Positions 43,521 to 51,815 of a DNA stretch of 64,000 bases are shown piece after piece; position 1 is the first letter of the stretch; each line of letters opens with the position of its first letter. The notes beneath the pieces were generated by a model. The model was given only the letters and a program-made list of their open reading frames with translations, was not told the DNA's origin and made no database searches. This stretch comes from Bacillota bacterium (lineage in GTDB: Bacteria > Bacillota > Clostridia > Oscillospirales > Ruminococcaceae), in NCBI GenBank assembly GCA_023457355.1, contig JAEWLW010000029.1:8265-72264 (forward strand). Reading direction: 5' to 3'. Position numbers and translations under genes: made by a program.

Positions 43521-43807
43521 TCATAGCATACAAGTGTATTGATAATTTTGTGCTTTTGGTTTTTTGCATTCCTCACCGGCTATCGTTCTGTGCCCTGGTT
43601 TTCAGGACAATTAGCATTCTCTCACTGCTATGCAGTGCAGGCACGCTTGTCGAAGGCCTTGGGCCTTCGGATCATGGCACACTTTCTACCGAGGAAGTAT
43701 TTTTCTTGCCTTTCGCGCAATTCAATTGTCGAAGTCCAAATCCATTCTCTTTAAGACTGGGGTTTTTGGTGTTGATCTTAAGGTGTTTAGCGGGTTAACC
43801 CGGATTT

Positions 43808-43824
43808 CCCCGGCATAGCCGGGG
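43808..43824. repeat. Subterminal hairpin of the IS200/IS605 remnant
   Basis: CCCCGGC ATA GCCGGGG, just beyond the 3' end of the decayed tnpA. Hairpins of this kind mark the ends of IS200/IS605 elements. Confidence 0.5.
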
Positions 43825-43831
43825 GCTCTGC

Positions 43832-44323
43832 TTATGCGGGGTATAGCGCTCTCTTCCAGCTGCGCGCCAAGTCGCGTAGTTCTGGTCTGCCAGCCGCAAA
43901 ATTTGGTTCTCTGCCGCCTGGAAGCGGGCTGTTTTGCTTTATAGGCGTCATCTGTCCTCCAGCTTTATCCTCTGCTAACTGATATTTGATGCATTTCGCC
44001 ATCTTTATTACGTTTTTACCCGCTATGTCAACGTAATACCGCGGCACCAAAATTCCCTGCTTGGATACTTGTATTTATTTCGCCGAATTGCTCATATAGT
44101 ATTGTGCTACTCTTCCCTTGAGATATCCCATAAAACTCGATACGGCCATTTTGGGCGGTATTTCTACAAGCATATGGTCCGGGCACACCTCTGCTTCTAT
44201 TATTTTTACTCCTTTCCATTTACATAGTTGTCTGAGTATTTTACCTGCGATTAAACGTTTTTTCTCATAAGATACTTTCCTTCCGTATTTGGGCGCGAAT
44301 ACTATATGATATTGCAATTCCAC
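43832..44323 (-). pseudogene. tnpA: Decayed IS200/IS605-family transposase (tnpA)
   Basis: The first part (44323-44075) reads MELQYHIVFAPKYGRKVSYE, ILRQLCKWKGVKIIEAEVCP, DHMLVEIPPK and FMGYLKGRVAQYY, a Y1 transposase. The frame then breaks, and the rest continues in other frames near 44050-43900 (PRYYVDIAGKNVIKMAKCIK, then YQLAEDKAGGQM), including the catalytic tyrosine region. The HUH motif DHIHML is shortened to DHML, so one metal-binding His is gone. It is inactive and may be mobilised only by an intact relative. It lies just outside the ICE right end. Confidence 0.85.
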
Positions 44324-44370
44324 TTTGTATGCAATAAACTGTTTATGTCGTTCAGGCTCATCTGAATGTT

Positions 44371-44426
44371 CTCCCTTTGTTTTTTGTGCAGTTGGCTGAC
44401 CGCACTTTATAACAAAGGGAGTTTTT
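44371..44426 (+). terminator. Hairpin with T tail upstream of the IS200 remnant
   Basis: CTCCCTTTGTT (44371-44381) pairs with AACAAAGGGAG (44411-44421), then TTTTT. A long 29-base loop; a terminator or an IS end. Confidence 0.5.
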
Positions 44427-44454
44427 ATTTATTATCGGCGCAAGCCTTCTTTTG

Positions 44455-44477
44455 AACCACTGGCCTAGCCAGTGGTT
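44455..44477. repeat. Perfect 10-bp hairpin, probable IS200-type end or terminator
   Basis: AACCACTGGC CTA GCCAGTGGTT. It stands about 130 bp upstream of the tnpA remnant and about 55 bp after the 3' end of the HTH gene at 44532, in a 210-bp non-coding stretch. Confidence 0.5.
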
Positions 44478-44531
44478 TTGCTATACGATAAAATCTGCCT
44501 TGCTTGGCCGGGGCGGGTTTTATTAAGCGCT

Positions 44532-46406
44532 TCACCCGCTAAATTTAACAAGCTGAGCCACTGCATTTTCCCGCCGATAAGCACCGAGCATGATTGTCTG
44601 TGCAAGGCTCTCAAGATATTTTAAGAAGGAATGGTTCATCAGAATATTTTCGAAGAAAAATACCGTGACCGGTTCATCCGTTTTTATGACTAAGGACTGC
44701 TCTTCTTCCCAGACCGAAATAATAACATTGTCAAACGGACTTTCCGGGAGCGGATAAAACCGATAGCACCTGTGCGTTTTGATGAGTTGGATAATATGCC
44801 GCACATGCTGTGCAAACTCCTCTTCGGTGTAATAAAGTTCATGCACCGGCACACCCACCCGCACCCGTTGTGCAAAAAGCGCTTCGTCGCCGGGCATGGC
44901 AACCAGTTCCGTAACACCGCCGTTTTTCAGGCTTTGTTCAAACCGGGCCAGGCTGCTGGCACGGTATTCCCTTGCAAAAGCGGCTTCATCCTCTTTAAGC
45001 TGGCTGCGCCCTATAATATGTTCAAATAAATCCGCGGGCATTGTTGCAACCGAAAGAGTGTTCAGCAAATGAACCGACGCGGCGGCACACGAAGGAACAG
45101 TCGCCATACAGTTTGAATAATCACTTGAACAGTTTAGCGTAAATGTTCTCAGCAGCGGTCGGCTCTCCTGCATCAGGGCCTGAAACTGCTGATGGTGATA
45201 ATCAATCTGCGATTGCCGGGCGGTGAGCAAATACGCTGCCGAATCCTCCGTCCCCGCGACAAAAGCAGCGTTGACACTGCAAACAGACGGCAGGATAAAC
45301 ATGGTTTGATGGAACCGACCTGCCTGCCGTTTCTCGCAATAAAAGGACTGGATCAACCCGGTCATGTACAAGGGTATCCATTTTTCAAGCGCTTCAAACA
45401 TCTCGGCATAGGAGCGGTCTATGTTGTGAATGATGCAAATTCGGTTTTTATGTTGCAAGACGACCGCCATCAGAATCGCCCAGGTTTTTGCAAACCCCGG
45501 GTCGTCGGTCAGCCAGCCAAGCGGCTGGTCGGAGTACAAATAAAGTGTGCTGGGCGCCTGCTGTACGGCGACCGCGGTTAAGAAGCGCTCAACCGCCCTT
45601 CTCAGCCCGGCCACACCGTAAAACGTTTCGACGCTTTTAGTATGTGCCGGAATGGCCTTGATGGATTCCATCAGCCCCGGGGGTACTTGCAGCACGGGCT
45701 GGCAGGTCTCAAGGCGGGCCAGAAAACGGTTGAGCATCTGTGAGTCGCCGGATTCGGGCTCGGTATACATCCACGCCAGCAGGCGCGCCTTCAGCAGTTC
45801 GGCAGTATCGGGTACCGGCTCCCCTATTAGTGAAATCAATCGTTCTCGCCGCGTCCGAGATGGAAAAACCAAAATACGTTCAGCAATCCATGCTGAAAAC
45901 TGCTCGGGGAACCAGCTGCCAGCGGTAGGGCTTCGCATTCCTGTTCTGAAACGGCTGATAAGCGAAGCGTCAATATGCAGCGCTTTAGCCAAACGAATAT
46001 TCGTAATCTCAAAGGCGCTCATCAGTGCGTCCAACTTTTCAGAAAAGGCAAAGAAACCCCCTATGGCCATCGCTGTGCTCTCATTCGTCTCCCTGCCCCG
46101 CCTCTTAGCCTTAAGCCCGGCATCCCCGGCACTCAGCCAATACTCCAGTTCATTGTCAAGCTGCCGTGTATTACCGCCTGGAATACCACAGCAGTTGCAG
46201 AGCGCTTCTATTTTTCCCTGCTCCTCCGCCAATAAAACAAGTCCCCGGCAAAGCGCCTTGACTTGCCGGCTGCCGGCGGAGGGCACGCGGTCCCCGGTTC
46301 TGAACCGGCTTATCAGCGAGGCGTCCAGTCCGCCGCAGCGCGCCACTTTAATATTGGTAAACGCCAGCTGTGTAAACAACCGGTTAAGCTTCGTCATGAA
46401 GTCCAA
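44532..46406 (-). CDS. Large protein with two N-terminal HTH motifs, candidate regulator
   Basis: 624 residues. TTG at 46406 is the likely start because AGGGGG lies 6 bases upstream; ATG at 46397 is farther away. Two similar HTH units are visible: about 6-47 (FTNIKVARCGGLDASLISRF RTGDRVPSAGS) and about 122-164 (ITNIRLAKALHIDASLISRF RTGMRSPTAGS), with LISRFRTG in both. This is XRE-like, doubled. The remaining 450 residues are helical with no domain I recognise. It is divergent from the zinc-ribbon/LemA/DUF2207 cluster and is the best candidate to bind the TTTGTCA operators upstream of those genes, but that is inference. Confidence 0.65.
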   Translation of the reverse strand: MDFMTKLNRLFTQLAFTNIKVARCGGLDASLISRFRTGDRVPSAGSRQVKALCRGLVLLAEEQGKIEALCNCCGIPGGNTRQLDNELEYWLSAGDAGLKAKRRGRETNESTAMAIGGFFAFSEKLDALMSAFEITNIRLAKALHIDASLISRFRTGMRSPTAGSWFPEQFSAWIAERILVFPSRTRRERLISLIGEPVPDTAELLKARLLAWMYTEPESGDSQMLNRFLARLETCQPVLQVPPGLMESIKAIPAHTKSVETFYGVAGLRRAVERFLTAVAVQQAPSTLYLYSDQPLGWLTDDPGFAKTWAILMAVVLQHKNRICIIHNIDRSYAEMFEALEKWIPLYMTGLIQSFYCEKRQAGRFHQTMFILPSVCSVNAAFVAGTEDSAAYLLTARQSQIDYHHQQFQALMQESRPLLRTFTLNCSSDYSNCMATVPSCAAASVHLLNTLSVATMPADLFEHIIGRSQLKEDEAAFAREYRASSLARFEQSLKNGGVTELVAMPGDEALFAQRVRVGVPVHELYYTEEEFAQHVRHIIQLIKTHRCYRFYPLPESPFDNVIISVWEEEQSLVIKTDEPVTVFFFENILMNHSFLKYLESLAQTIMLGAYRRENAVAQLVKFSG

Positions 46407-46532
46407 AATAACGCCCCCTTTTACGCAGGAACCTTCTCAGTCAAAGAGCCTATGGCTTGGAATAAGTCCCAAAACTGCAACCCATGTTCAACCAGGATTG
46501 TAAAATTAGTCTAGCATACCGTCGTTTGTTAA

Positions 46533-46607
46533 TCAATGACACTTTGCCGTTTTGTCATTGAATGACCGGTGTCATTTAATGAAAAGGGAACGCCTTTCTT
46601 TTATAAT
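46533..46607 (+). promoter_or_regulatory. Promoter with TTTGTCA-type operator, zinc-ribbon gene at 46648
   Basis: -10 TATAAT at 46602-46607, with no good -35. TTTTGTCATTGA (46550-46561, first GTC at 46554) is centred about 44 bases upstream of the -10, and a second GTCA box begins at 46571, 17 bases on. A further TCAATGACA at 46533-46541 faces the divergent HTH gene. Shared pattern with 54593-54768. Confidence 0.6.
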
Positions 46608-46647
46608 ATTTGGTAGATGGCCGACTTAAGACAGGAGGATGAAGGGC

Positions 46648-47412
46648 TTGGGCAAAAAAATGATGGGTTACGGCAGTTTCTTCTGCTGGAACTGCGGCGC
46701 ACGCATTGAAAAGGGCAACCAGCTGTGTCCCGGCTGTGGCGAAAGATATGCCGGAAAAACTAAGTATGGTAACCGGCCCGCACTGGGGGCGGGTGGAATC
46801 GGCTGGTCGGACCAGGCCGGGCATCCGTGCTTTAAGCGCTATATCAAAAACTACCGCAAATACGCCTACTTCTGGTTGATCGGGCTCAGCGTGCTCATCC
46901 CCGGCGGCCTGCTGGCAACCGGCGGGCTAAAAGCCAATGCCGAAGGGTTGATGGTTATAGCCGTCATCGTGGGAGTTTTCTGGGCTTTTGGCCTGATTTT
47001 TTTGTATAAGCAATATGGCAAGGATCGTCCGGACTGGGACGGTACCGTGGAAAACAAAGAAATTCTGCAAAAGACCGCCACCCGAAAAAATCAGGACGGC
47101 AGCCGCTATAAAGAGACCTATACGGAATTTGTTGTGTCAATCCGCAGGCAGGACGACTCACTTTACAATCTGACAGCTAAAAACAATGCCGCCTTATACG
47201 ACTACTACCGAATCGGTGATTACGTCCACTACCACGGCAGTAAGTACCTCAACTGCATTGAAAAGTATGACAAGTCGCTGGATATCGTGCTTTTTTGCAC
47301 TTCGTGCCACAGGTTGTGCGATGCGCGCGATTATTTTTGCGAAGCTTGCGGCAGCGCTTTGCTCAAAGGTGCGCCGGTCATGCAGCCATCACAAATGGCT
47401 GCCCCACAATGA
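46648..47412 (+). CDS. Zinc-ribbon membrane protein
   Basis: About 254 residues. AGGAGG sits directly on ATG 46639 but is 9 bases from an in-frame TTG at 46648, so TTG is preferred. Two zinc ribbons: CWNCG...CPGCG near the N-terminus and CTSCHRLCDA...CEACG near the C-terminus. Two membrane segments at about 73-95 and 99-120, then a soluble strand-rich part (ETYTEFVVSIRRQDDSLYNL). It is the first gene downstream of the operator-bearing promoter. Function unknown. Confidence 0.7.
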   Translation: MGKKMMGYGSFFCWNCGARIEKGNQLCPGCGERYAGKTKYGNRPALGAGGIGWSDQAGHPCFKRYIKNYRKYAYFWLIGLSVLIPGGLLATGGLKANAEGLMVIAVIVGVFWAFGLIFLYKQYGKDRPDWDGTVENKEILQKTATRKNQDGSRYKETYTEFVVSIRRQDDSLYNLTAKNNAALYDYYRIGDYVHYHGSKYLNCIEKYDKSLDIVLFCTSCHRLCDARDYFCEACGSALLKGAPVMQPSQMAAPQ

Positions 47413-47435
47413 CTATTGAGAAGGAGGAAGCTTTC

Positions 47436-48014
47436 ATGTTCTGTGAAAATTGTGGAAAACAGCTCCCCGATACCGCTGCTTTTTGCACCGGGTGCGGTTT
47501 TAAGGCAAATACGGTGCCGTCTCCCCCGGCGATAGAACAGCCGGTTATGAGCGCGGTTTCAGTTTCTGCTTCCAGTCCAGCCGGTTCAACCGCGCCTGTC
47601 TTTCAAGCACCTGTGCCGCCTGTTTCGCGTCCTGTCCCCACCCCGCAACAGCATTCCCAACCTGTTCAGGCCACTGCCCCGGCCATGCCGGCTCAGCCCG
47701 CCCAGCCTTACGGCGCGGCACCCGGTGCTACACGCCCTGCTCAATCCTATGGCGCGGCGCCCTGCGGCGCACGTCCCGGCGTACGGCAGCCTGTTTTTGG
47801 AGGCGGGGAAACAATGGGCTATGGTCAATACCTCGTGATGCTGCTGTTGACATGCATTCCGATCGTCAACATTGTTTTGTTATTTAAATGGAGTTTTTTC
47901 GGCGTAGCCAATGCCAATAAACGCAATTTTGCCAAGGCCATGCTGACCATCATGGTTGTCGCTTTTCTGTTAAGTATCGTCATGGGTATCGCAACGGCCA
48001 GCATGTTCCGCTAG
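47436..48014 (+). CDS. Zinc-ribbon protein with Pro/Ala-rich linker and two membrane segments
   Basis: 192 residues from ATG at 47436 (GGAGGAAG upstream). FCENCGKQLPDTAAFCTGCG at the start is a zinc ribbon; about 75 low-complexity residues (Pro, Gln, Ala) follow; then two hydrophobic segments (LVMLLLTCIPIVNIVLLFKW and AMLTIMVVAFLLSIVMGIAT). The last part resembles a DUF4234-like or DUF805-like membrane tail. It lies 24 bases after the previous gene. Confidence 0.7.
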   Translation: MFCENCGKQLPDTAAFCTGCGFKANTVPSPPAIEQPVMSAVSVSASSPAGSTAPVFQAPVPPVSRPVPTPQQHSQPVQATAPAMPAQPAQPYGAAPGATRPAQSYGAAPCGARPGVRQPVFGGGETMGYGQYLVMLLLTCIPIVNIVLLFKWSFFGVANANKRNFAKAMLTIMVVAFLLSIVMGIATASMFR

Positions 48015-48091
48015 TCTTTAACTATGTCTTTCATGCGCCCTTTATTTCCTGCATTTCGTTAATACGCCGTTAGCCGGAAAGGAGAATGCTT

Positions 48092-48643
48092 ATGCTGATA
48101 TTTTTAATTATTTTGCTTATCCTGGGCGCATTGCTGGCGTCCGTTGCACTGACTTATAATGCGCTGGTCAGGCTGCGCAACCAGTCCGACGAAGCCTTTT
48201 CCACCATGGATATCTACTTGAAAAAGCGTTATGACATGATCCCCAATCTGGTTGAAATCGTCAAGCAGTATGCCGGCCACGAGCGGGAAACACTGGAACG
48301 GGTCATTCAGGCCCGCAGTATGGCCATGGGCGCCCAGACCTTTGAACAACGCACCCAGAATGAGAGCCTTCTCTCGGGTGCGCTGAAATCTTTGTTCGCC
48401 GTTTCCGAGAGCTATCCCCAGTTAAAAGCGGACGGCAGCTTCATGAACCTGCAAAACCAGCTGGTCGCACTGGAAAACGATATCTCACAATCCCGCAAGT
48501 ATTACAACGGCGTGGTTAAGGTGATGAACAATAAAGTGGAAATGTTCCCTTCGAACCTTTATGCTGCATTGCTGGGTTTTACAAGATACCCCTATTTCAT
48601 GGTGGATGAGTATGAGCGCCAAAATGTGCAGGTGCGGTTTTGA
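48092..48643 (+). CDS. LemA-family protein
   Basis: 183 residues from ATG at 48092, with AAAGGAG 7 bases upstream; an ATG two codons earlier sits on the site. One N-terminal membrane helix (LIFLIILLILGALLASVALT), then YNALVRLRNQSDEAFSTMDI, LKKRYDMIPNLVEIVKQYAG and a C-terminal EMFPSNLYAALLGFTRYPYF, all LemA signatures. A four-helix extracellular protein, common beside DUF2207 genes. Confidence 0.93.
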   Translation: MLIFLIILLILGALLASVALTYNALVRLRNQSDEAFSTMDIYLKKRYDMIPNLVEIVKQYAGHERETLERVIQARSMAMGAQTFEQRTQNESLLSGALKSLFAVSESYPQLKADGSFMNLQNQLVALENDISQSRKYYNGVVKVMNNKVEMFPSNLYAALLGFTRYPYFMVDEYERQNVQVRF

Positions 48644-48657
48644 CGGGGGTGCGCGGT

Positions 48658-50544
48658 ATGAAAGTGTCCCGACGGCTCTTTGGCATGACAATCATTGTCT
48701 TAATTTTGTTTGCCTTATCGGTTTTTTCGGTGGCCCTGGAATCTTTTAATATCACAGCCTATGATATTAATATGGTGGTGTGCGACGATAACAGCTACCT
48801 GATCACCGAGACCATTGATATTGCCTATTCCCGCGCGCTGCATGGTATTATACGAACCCTCCCGATGAAAACCTATCGCAATCGGCCCGCGGCCATTTCA
48901 GGCATAAAAGTTCTCAACCACAAATTTTCAACCAGCAGGGCCGGCAGCGATCTGGAAATAAAGATCGGCGATCCCGACCGATTTGCGAGCGCATCGGAAC
49001 AATATGTGATCTCCTACGTCTACACCATCGGTGAGGACGGGCTGCGGGATATGGATGAGTTATACTGGAATCTGATCGGCACCGATTGGGCTTGCCCTAT
49101 TGAGAATATCACCTTCACCATCAAAATGCCCAGGGCTTTTAATGATGAAAAACTCAACTTTACATACGGCAGCAAAGGCAGTACGAAAAACGATGCGGTG
49201 ACATGGCGCGTGGATGACGGCACCATCAGCGGCTCTTTACAGACAGCGCTTGCGCCCAACGAGGCGCTGACGGTGGCATTGCCACTGCCGCAGGGCTACT
49301 ATGCCCATGCGCAACCGCTCCGCAGCAGTGCCATGGCCCGCTTCGGCTGGCTATTCCCGCTCGCCGCCGCAATCGTCGGTGTTGGGTTGTGGGCTGCCCT
49401 GGGGCGCAAGCGGCAGTGTTTTCCGACGGTGGAGTTCTACCCGCCGCAGGGCGTTACGAGTGCCGACGCAGGCTTTTTAATTGATGGGCGGGTAGATCCG
49501 TTTGACGTCACCTCGCTGATTATTTTCTGGGCAAACAAAGGGTACCTGACGATCACCGAGCAGGTTGAGAAAAAGATTATCGGCACCCGCAAGAGCTTTC
49601 TGCTCACCCGGCTGCGCGACCCGGGCAACGACGCCCGGACATATGAACGCGACATGTTTACAGCACTGTTTTATCTGGGTGACGGCACGCATGTCAACAC
49701 AGAGCAGTTAAAAAACCGCTTTTACCTTTCCGCCGGGCAGGCCAGGGAACAGATTAAAAACAGCTTTGAAAAAGATAAGCAGACGCGTATTTTTGCTTCC
49801 TCAAACACACTTTGTCGCTGGTTGCTGCGTCTCGTGGGAATGTTGGGCCTGCTGCCCTGCACCTATGTGGTGATGAAAGTGGTCTCTGGCAGCAAGGGGA
49901 TTACGCTGCTCGGCATAAGCGTTTTAATGTCTTCGTTTACAACCATCGCGCTGTTTGTGCTGGCCTATATGCTGGCAAACTGGAAGGGGCTGCCCAAAGG
50001 CCAGCGTTTTCAACACCTGTTGATGACATCAGGCTTTTGCACCGTTTTTTGTGGCACACTGGGTTATACGGCACTTTCAGAAGGTATGCTTTTAACCTGT
50101 GTCATCTCCTTTGTTCTTCTGTTCTTAATTGGCACATTTTCCTGCTTTTGCAATCGCCGAACGGAACTTGGCGTCTGGTATGAGGCGCACCTGACCGGAT
50201 TTAAAGAATTCCTAAAGGCGACCGAGCTCGACCGAATCAGGCTGCTGGTGGAAGAAAATCCGCAGTATTTTTATCATGTCCTTCCCTTTGCCATGGTGCT
50301 GGGCGTTACCGATAAATGGGCAAAGAACTTTAACCGGATTATGACGGCTCCGCCCAACTGGTATCATTCGGCATCCATGTATGGCGGGTTCAGTGCCGTG
50401 CAGTTTGCCCATGACCTTGAAAGCGGCATGCGCGGTGTCTCCGCCACCATGAATTCGCGTCCCTCCTCTTCGGGCAGCGGCGGCAGCTCCGACGGCGGCA
50501 GTGCCGGTGGCGGTTCCGGCGGTGGCGGCGGAAAAGGTTGGTAA
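48658..50544 (+). CDS. DUF2207-family membrane protein
   Basis: 628 residues from ATG at 48658 with GGGGG 8 bases upstream. N-terminal signal/membrane helix, then a beta-rich extracytoplasmic domain (AYDINMVVCDDNSYLITETI, EQYVISYVYTIGEDGLRDMD), a membrane segment near 230-250, a soluble middle and more membrane segments near 395-500. It ends in a GGGSGGGGGKGW tail, the known DUF2207 signature. LemA-DUF2207 pairs are widespread and linked to envelope stress, function not settled. It begins 14 bases after the LemA stop. Confidence 0.92.
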   Translation: MKVSRRLFGMTIIVLILFALSVFSVALESFNITAYDINMVVCDDNSYLITETIDIAYSRALHGIIRTLPMKTYRNRPAAISGIKVLNHKFSTSRAGSDLEIKIGDPDRFASASEQYVISYVYTIGEDGLRDMDELYWNLIGTDWACPIENITFTIKMPRAFNDEKLNFTYGSKGSTKNDAVTWRVDDGTISGSLQTALAPNEALTVALPLPQGYYAHAQPLRSSAMARFGWLFPLAAAIVGVGLWAALGRKRQCFPTVEFYPPQGVTSADAGFLIDGRVDPFDVTSLIIFWANKGYLTITEQVEKKIIGTRKSFLLTRLRDPGNDARTYERDMFTALFYLGDGTHVNTEQLKNRFYLSAGQAREQIKNSFEKDKQTRIFASSNTLCRWLLRLVGMLGLLPCTYVVMKVVSGSKGITLLGISVLMSSFTTIALFVLAYMLANWKGLPKGQRFQHLLMTSGFCTVFCGTLGYTALSEGMLLTCVISFVLLFLIGTFSCFCNRRTELGVWYEAHLTGFKEFLKATELDRIRLLVEENPQYFYHVLPFAMVLGVTDKWAKNFNRIMTAPPNWYHSASMYGGFSAVQFAHDLESGMRGVSATMNSRPSSSGSGGSSDGGSAGGGSGGGGGKGW

Positions 50545-50580
50545 TAGACAGAACAAATCCTATCCTTCTTAAATTTTAAT

Positions 50581-50614
50581 GGCACGCAGCGGGCTTAAAC
50601 GTCCGCTGCGTGCC
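50581..50614. terminator. Strong hairpin terminator after the LemA/DUF2207 operon
   Basis: Perfect 12-bp stem GGCACGCAGCGG / CCGCTGCGTGCC with a 10-base loop, then ATTTTG. It closes the + strand operon; the downstream gene faces it. The remaining non-coding stretch to 50811 shows no further feature. Confidence 0.8.
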
Positions 50615-50811
50615 ATTTTGACACCCTTTATAGCAACTATTCGGTAAAGCAGCGGATATCCTCCTGACGATTCCCTTGCCGCTGTTGGCGGTTATCGTCT
50701 TTGGCAGGCGTTGGCCCGCCTGCATCTCCTGCCGGGCCGGCTTGGCCAATCTATTCCACTGTTTTATTAGGGATTCGTATTATAGGGTTCTTTTGCCCCT
50801 CTGCTCGACCC

Positions 50812-51798
50812 TTATTCAGCCGGACGGACGGTGTAATGACCTTCCATAACGGCATCCATATCGCCCCGTTTTGCGGCGAGGATAAATACCCCCTGAAGTA
50901 ACAATCCGTCGCTCTCCTCAGAGACAACGCCGTTAAATTTCAGCTGCATGATGGCGCCATCCTCCTGACCGTCAATGGCAACCTCAAAACAGCCCTCTTT
51001 GAGTACCTCAATAACAGTGGGCGTAGCGTCGTTTGGGAATCCTTCATAATCGCGGCTCTCAAATTGCATCCCCTCCATAAGATTCACATTCAGCGTCCAG
51101 TTACCGTCCTCCTCAATCATAATCTGGGCAATGGAAGGTGCAGCCATCGCCTGGGCAATCTGCGCTTTAGCATCCGGGGGAAGCTCCTCCGCCGGGAGGG
51201 AATCGAAGCCGTCCATACGGACAAACCACATCTCTCCGGCCCACTCGCCTACTATTTCCGTAAGGGTGGCGTCTTTTTTGGCATTTGAAATTTCCGGCAG
51301 GGCGGGCAGAACATCCGGCTTTGCCGCGAATGCGTTGGCGGTATGCGCCATGGCGTCGGGGTCAACGGGCTTTGAACCGGCAGGCTTATGTACTGCCAGT
51401 ATAATACCGCTCACCGCCAGCGCGGTGATGGCCATTGCGACCATACCGCCCAATACCATGCCGCGCCCGGCGGTTCTGTTCTGGGGCTCCCCTGTGTTCA
51501 TTTCTCCTGAAAAACGTGTAAAGGGATTATTGGGGGGAGGCGGCTGATAAGAATACGCCTGTTGGACGGAAGATACAGGCGGCAAGGGGGCAAAAGCCTG
51601 TTCAAGCTGACCGCAGGGCACGGGCCGGTACTGCGGCTGCAGCTGAATTGAAGCCTGCTGTGCCTGCGCGGGAATCGCATCCGACGGGCTTTCTCCCGCA
51701 ATAGTCTGGTTATCGCTGGGTTTTTGCCCGCACAACGGACAGAACAGATCATCGGGCTGCGTTTCAGCACCGCAATATTCACAAAATTTATCCGCCAT
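50812..51798 (-). CDS. Zinc-ribbon membrane protein, 328 residues
   Basis: ATG at 51798 has AAAGGAG. FCEYCGAETQPDDLFCPLCG is the N-terminal zinc ribbon; a Pro/Gln-rich linker follows; a membrane segment lies near 113-136 (GMVLGGMVAMAITALAVSGI). The rest is an extracellular domain with LTEIVGEWAGEMWFVRMDGF and further strands, resembling the tail of its 891-residue neighbour (DILGSWEMTVTVEDF). It starts 17 bases after that gene's stop, in one operon. Confidence 0.75.
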   Translation of the reverse strand: MADKFCEYCGAETQPDDLFCPLCGQKPSDNQTIAGESPSDAIPAQAQQASIQLQPQYRPVPCGQLEQAFAPLPPVSSVQQAYSYQPPPPNNPFTRFSGEMNTGEPQNRTAGRGMVLGGMVAMAITALAVSGIILAVHKPAGSKPVDPDAMAHTANAFAAKPDVLPALPEISNAKKDATLTEIVGEWAGEMWFVRMDGFDSLPAEELPPDAKAQIAQAMAAPSIAQIMIEEDGNWTLNVNLMEGMQFESRDYEGFPNDATPTVIEVLKEGCFEVAIDGQEDGAIMQLKFNGVVSEESDGLLLQGVFILAAKRGDMDAVMEGHYTVRPAE

Positions 51799-51815
51799 TG
51801 CCTGGTCGCTCCTTT

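Noticed and set aside
43539..43818. Small + strand frames after the attachment site
   Set aside because: Low-quality, mutually overlapping frames without ribosome sites or recognisable products.
43832..44219. Two small separate genes on the - strand after the ICE end
   Set aside because: Their products are pieces of one IS200/IS605 transposase split by frame breaks.
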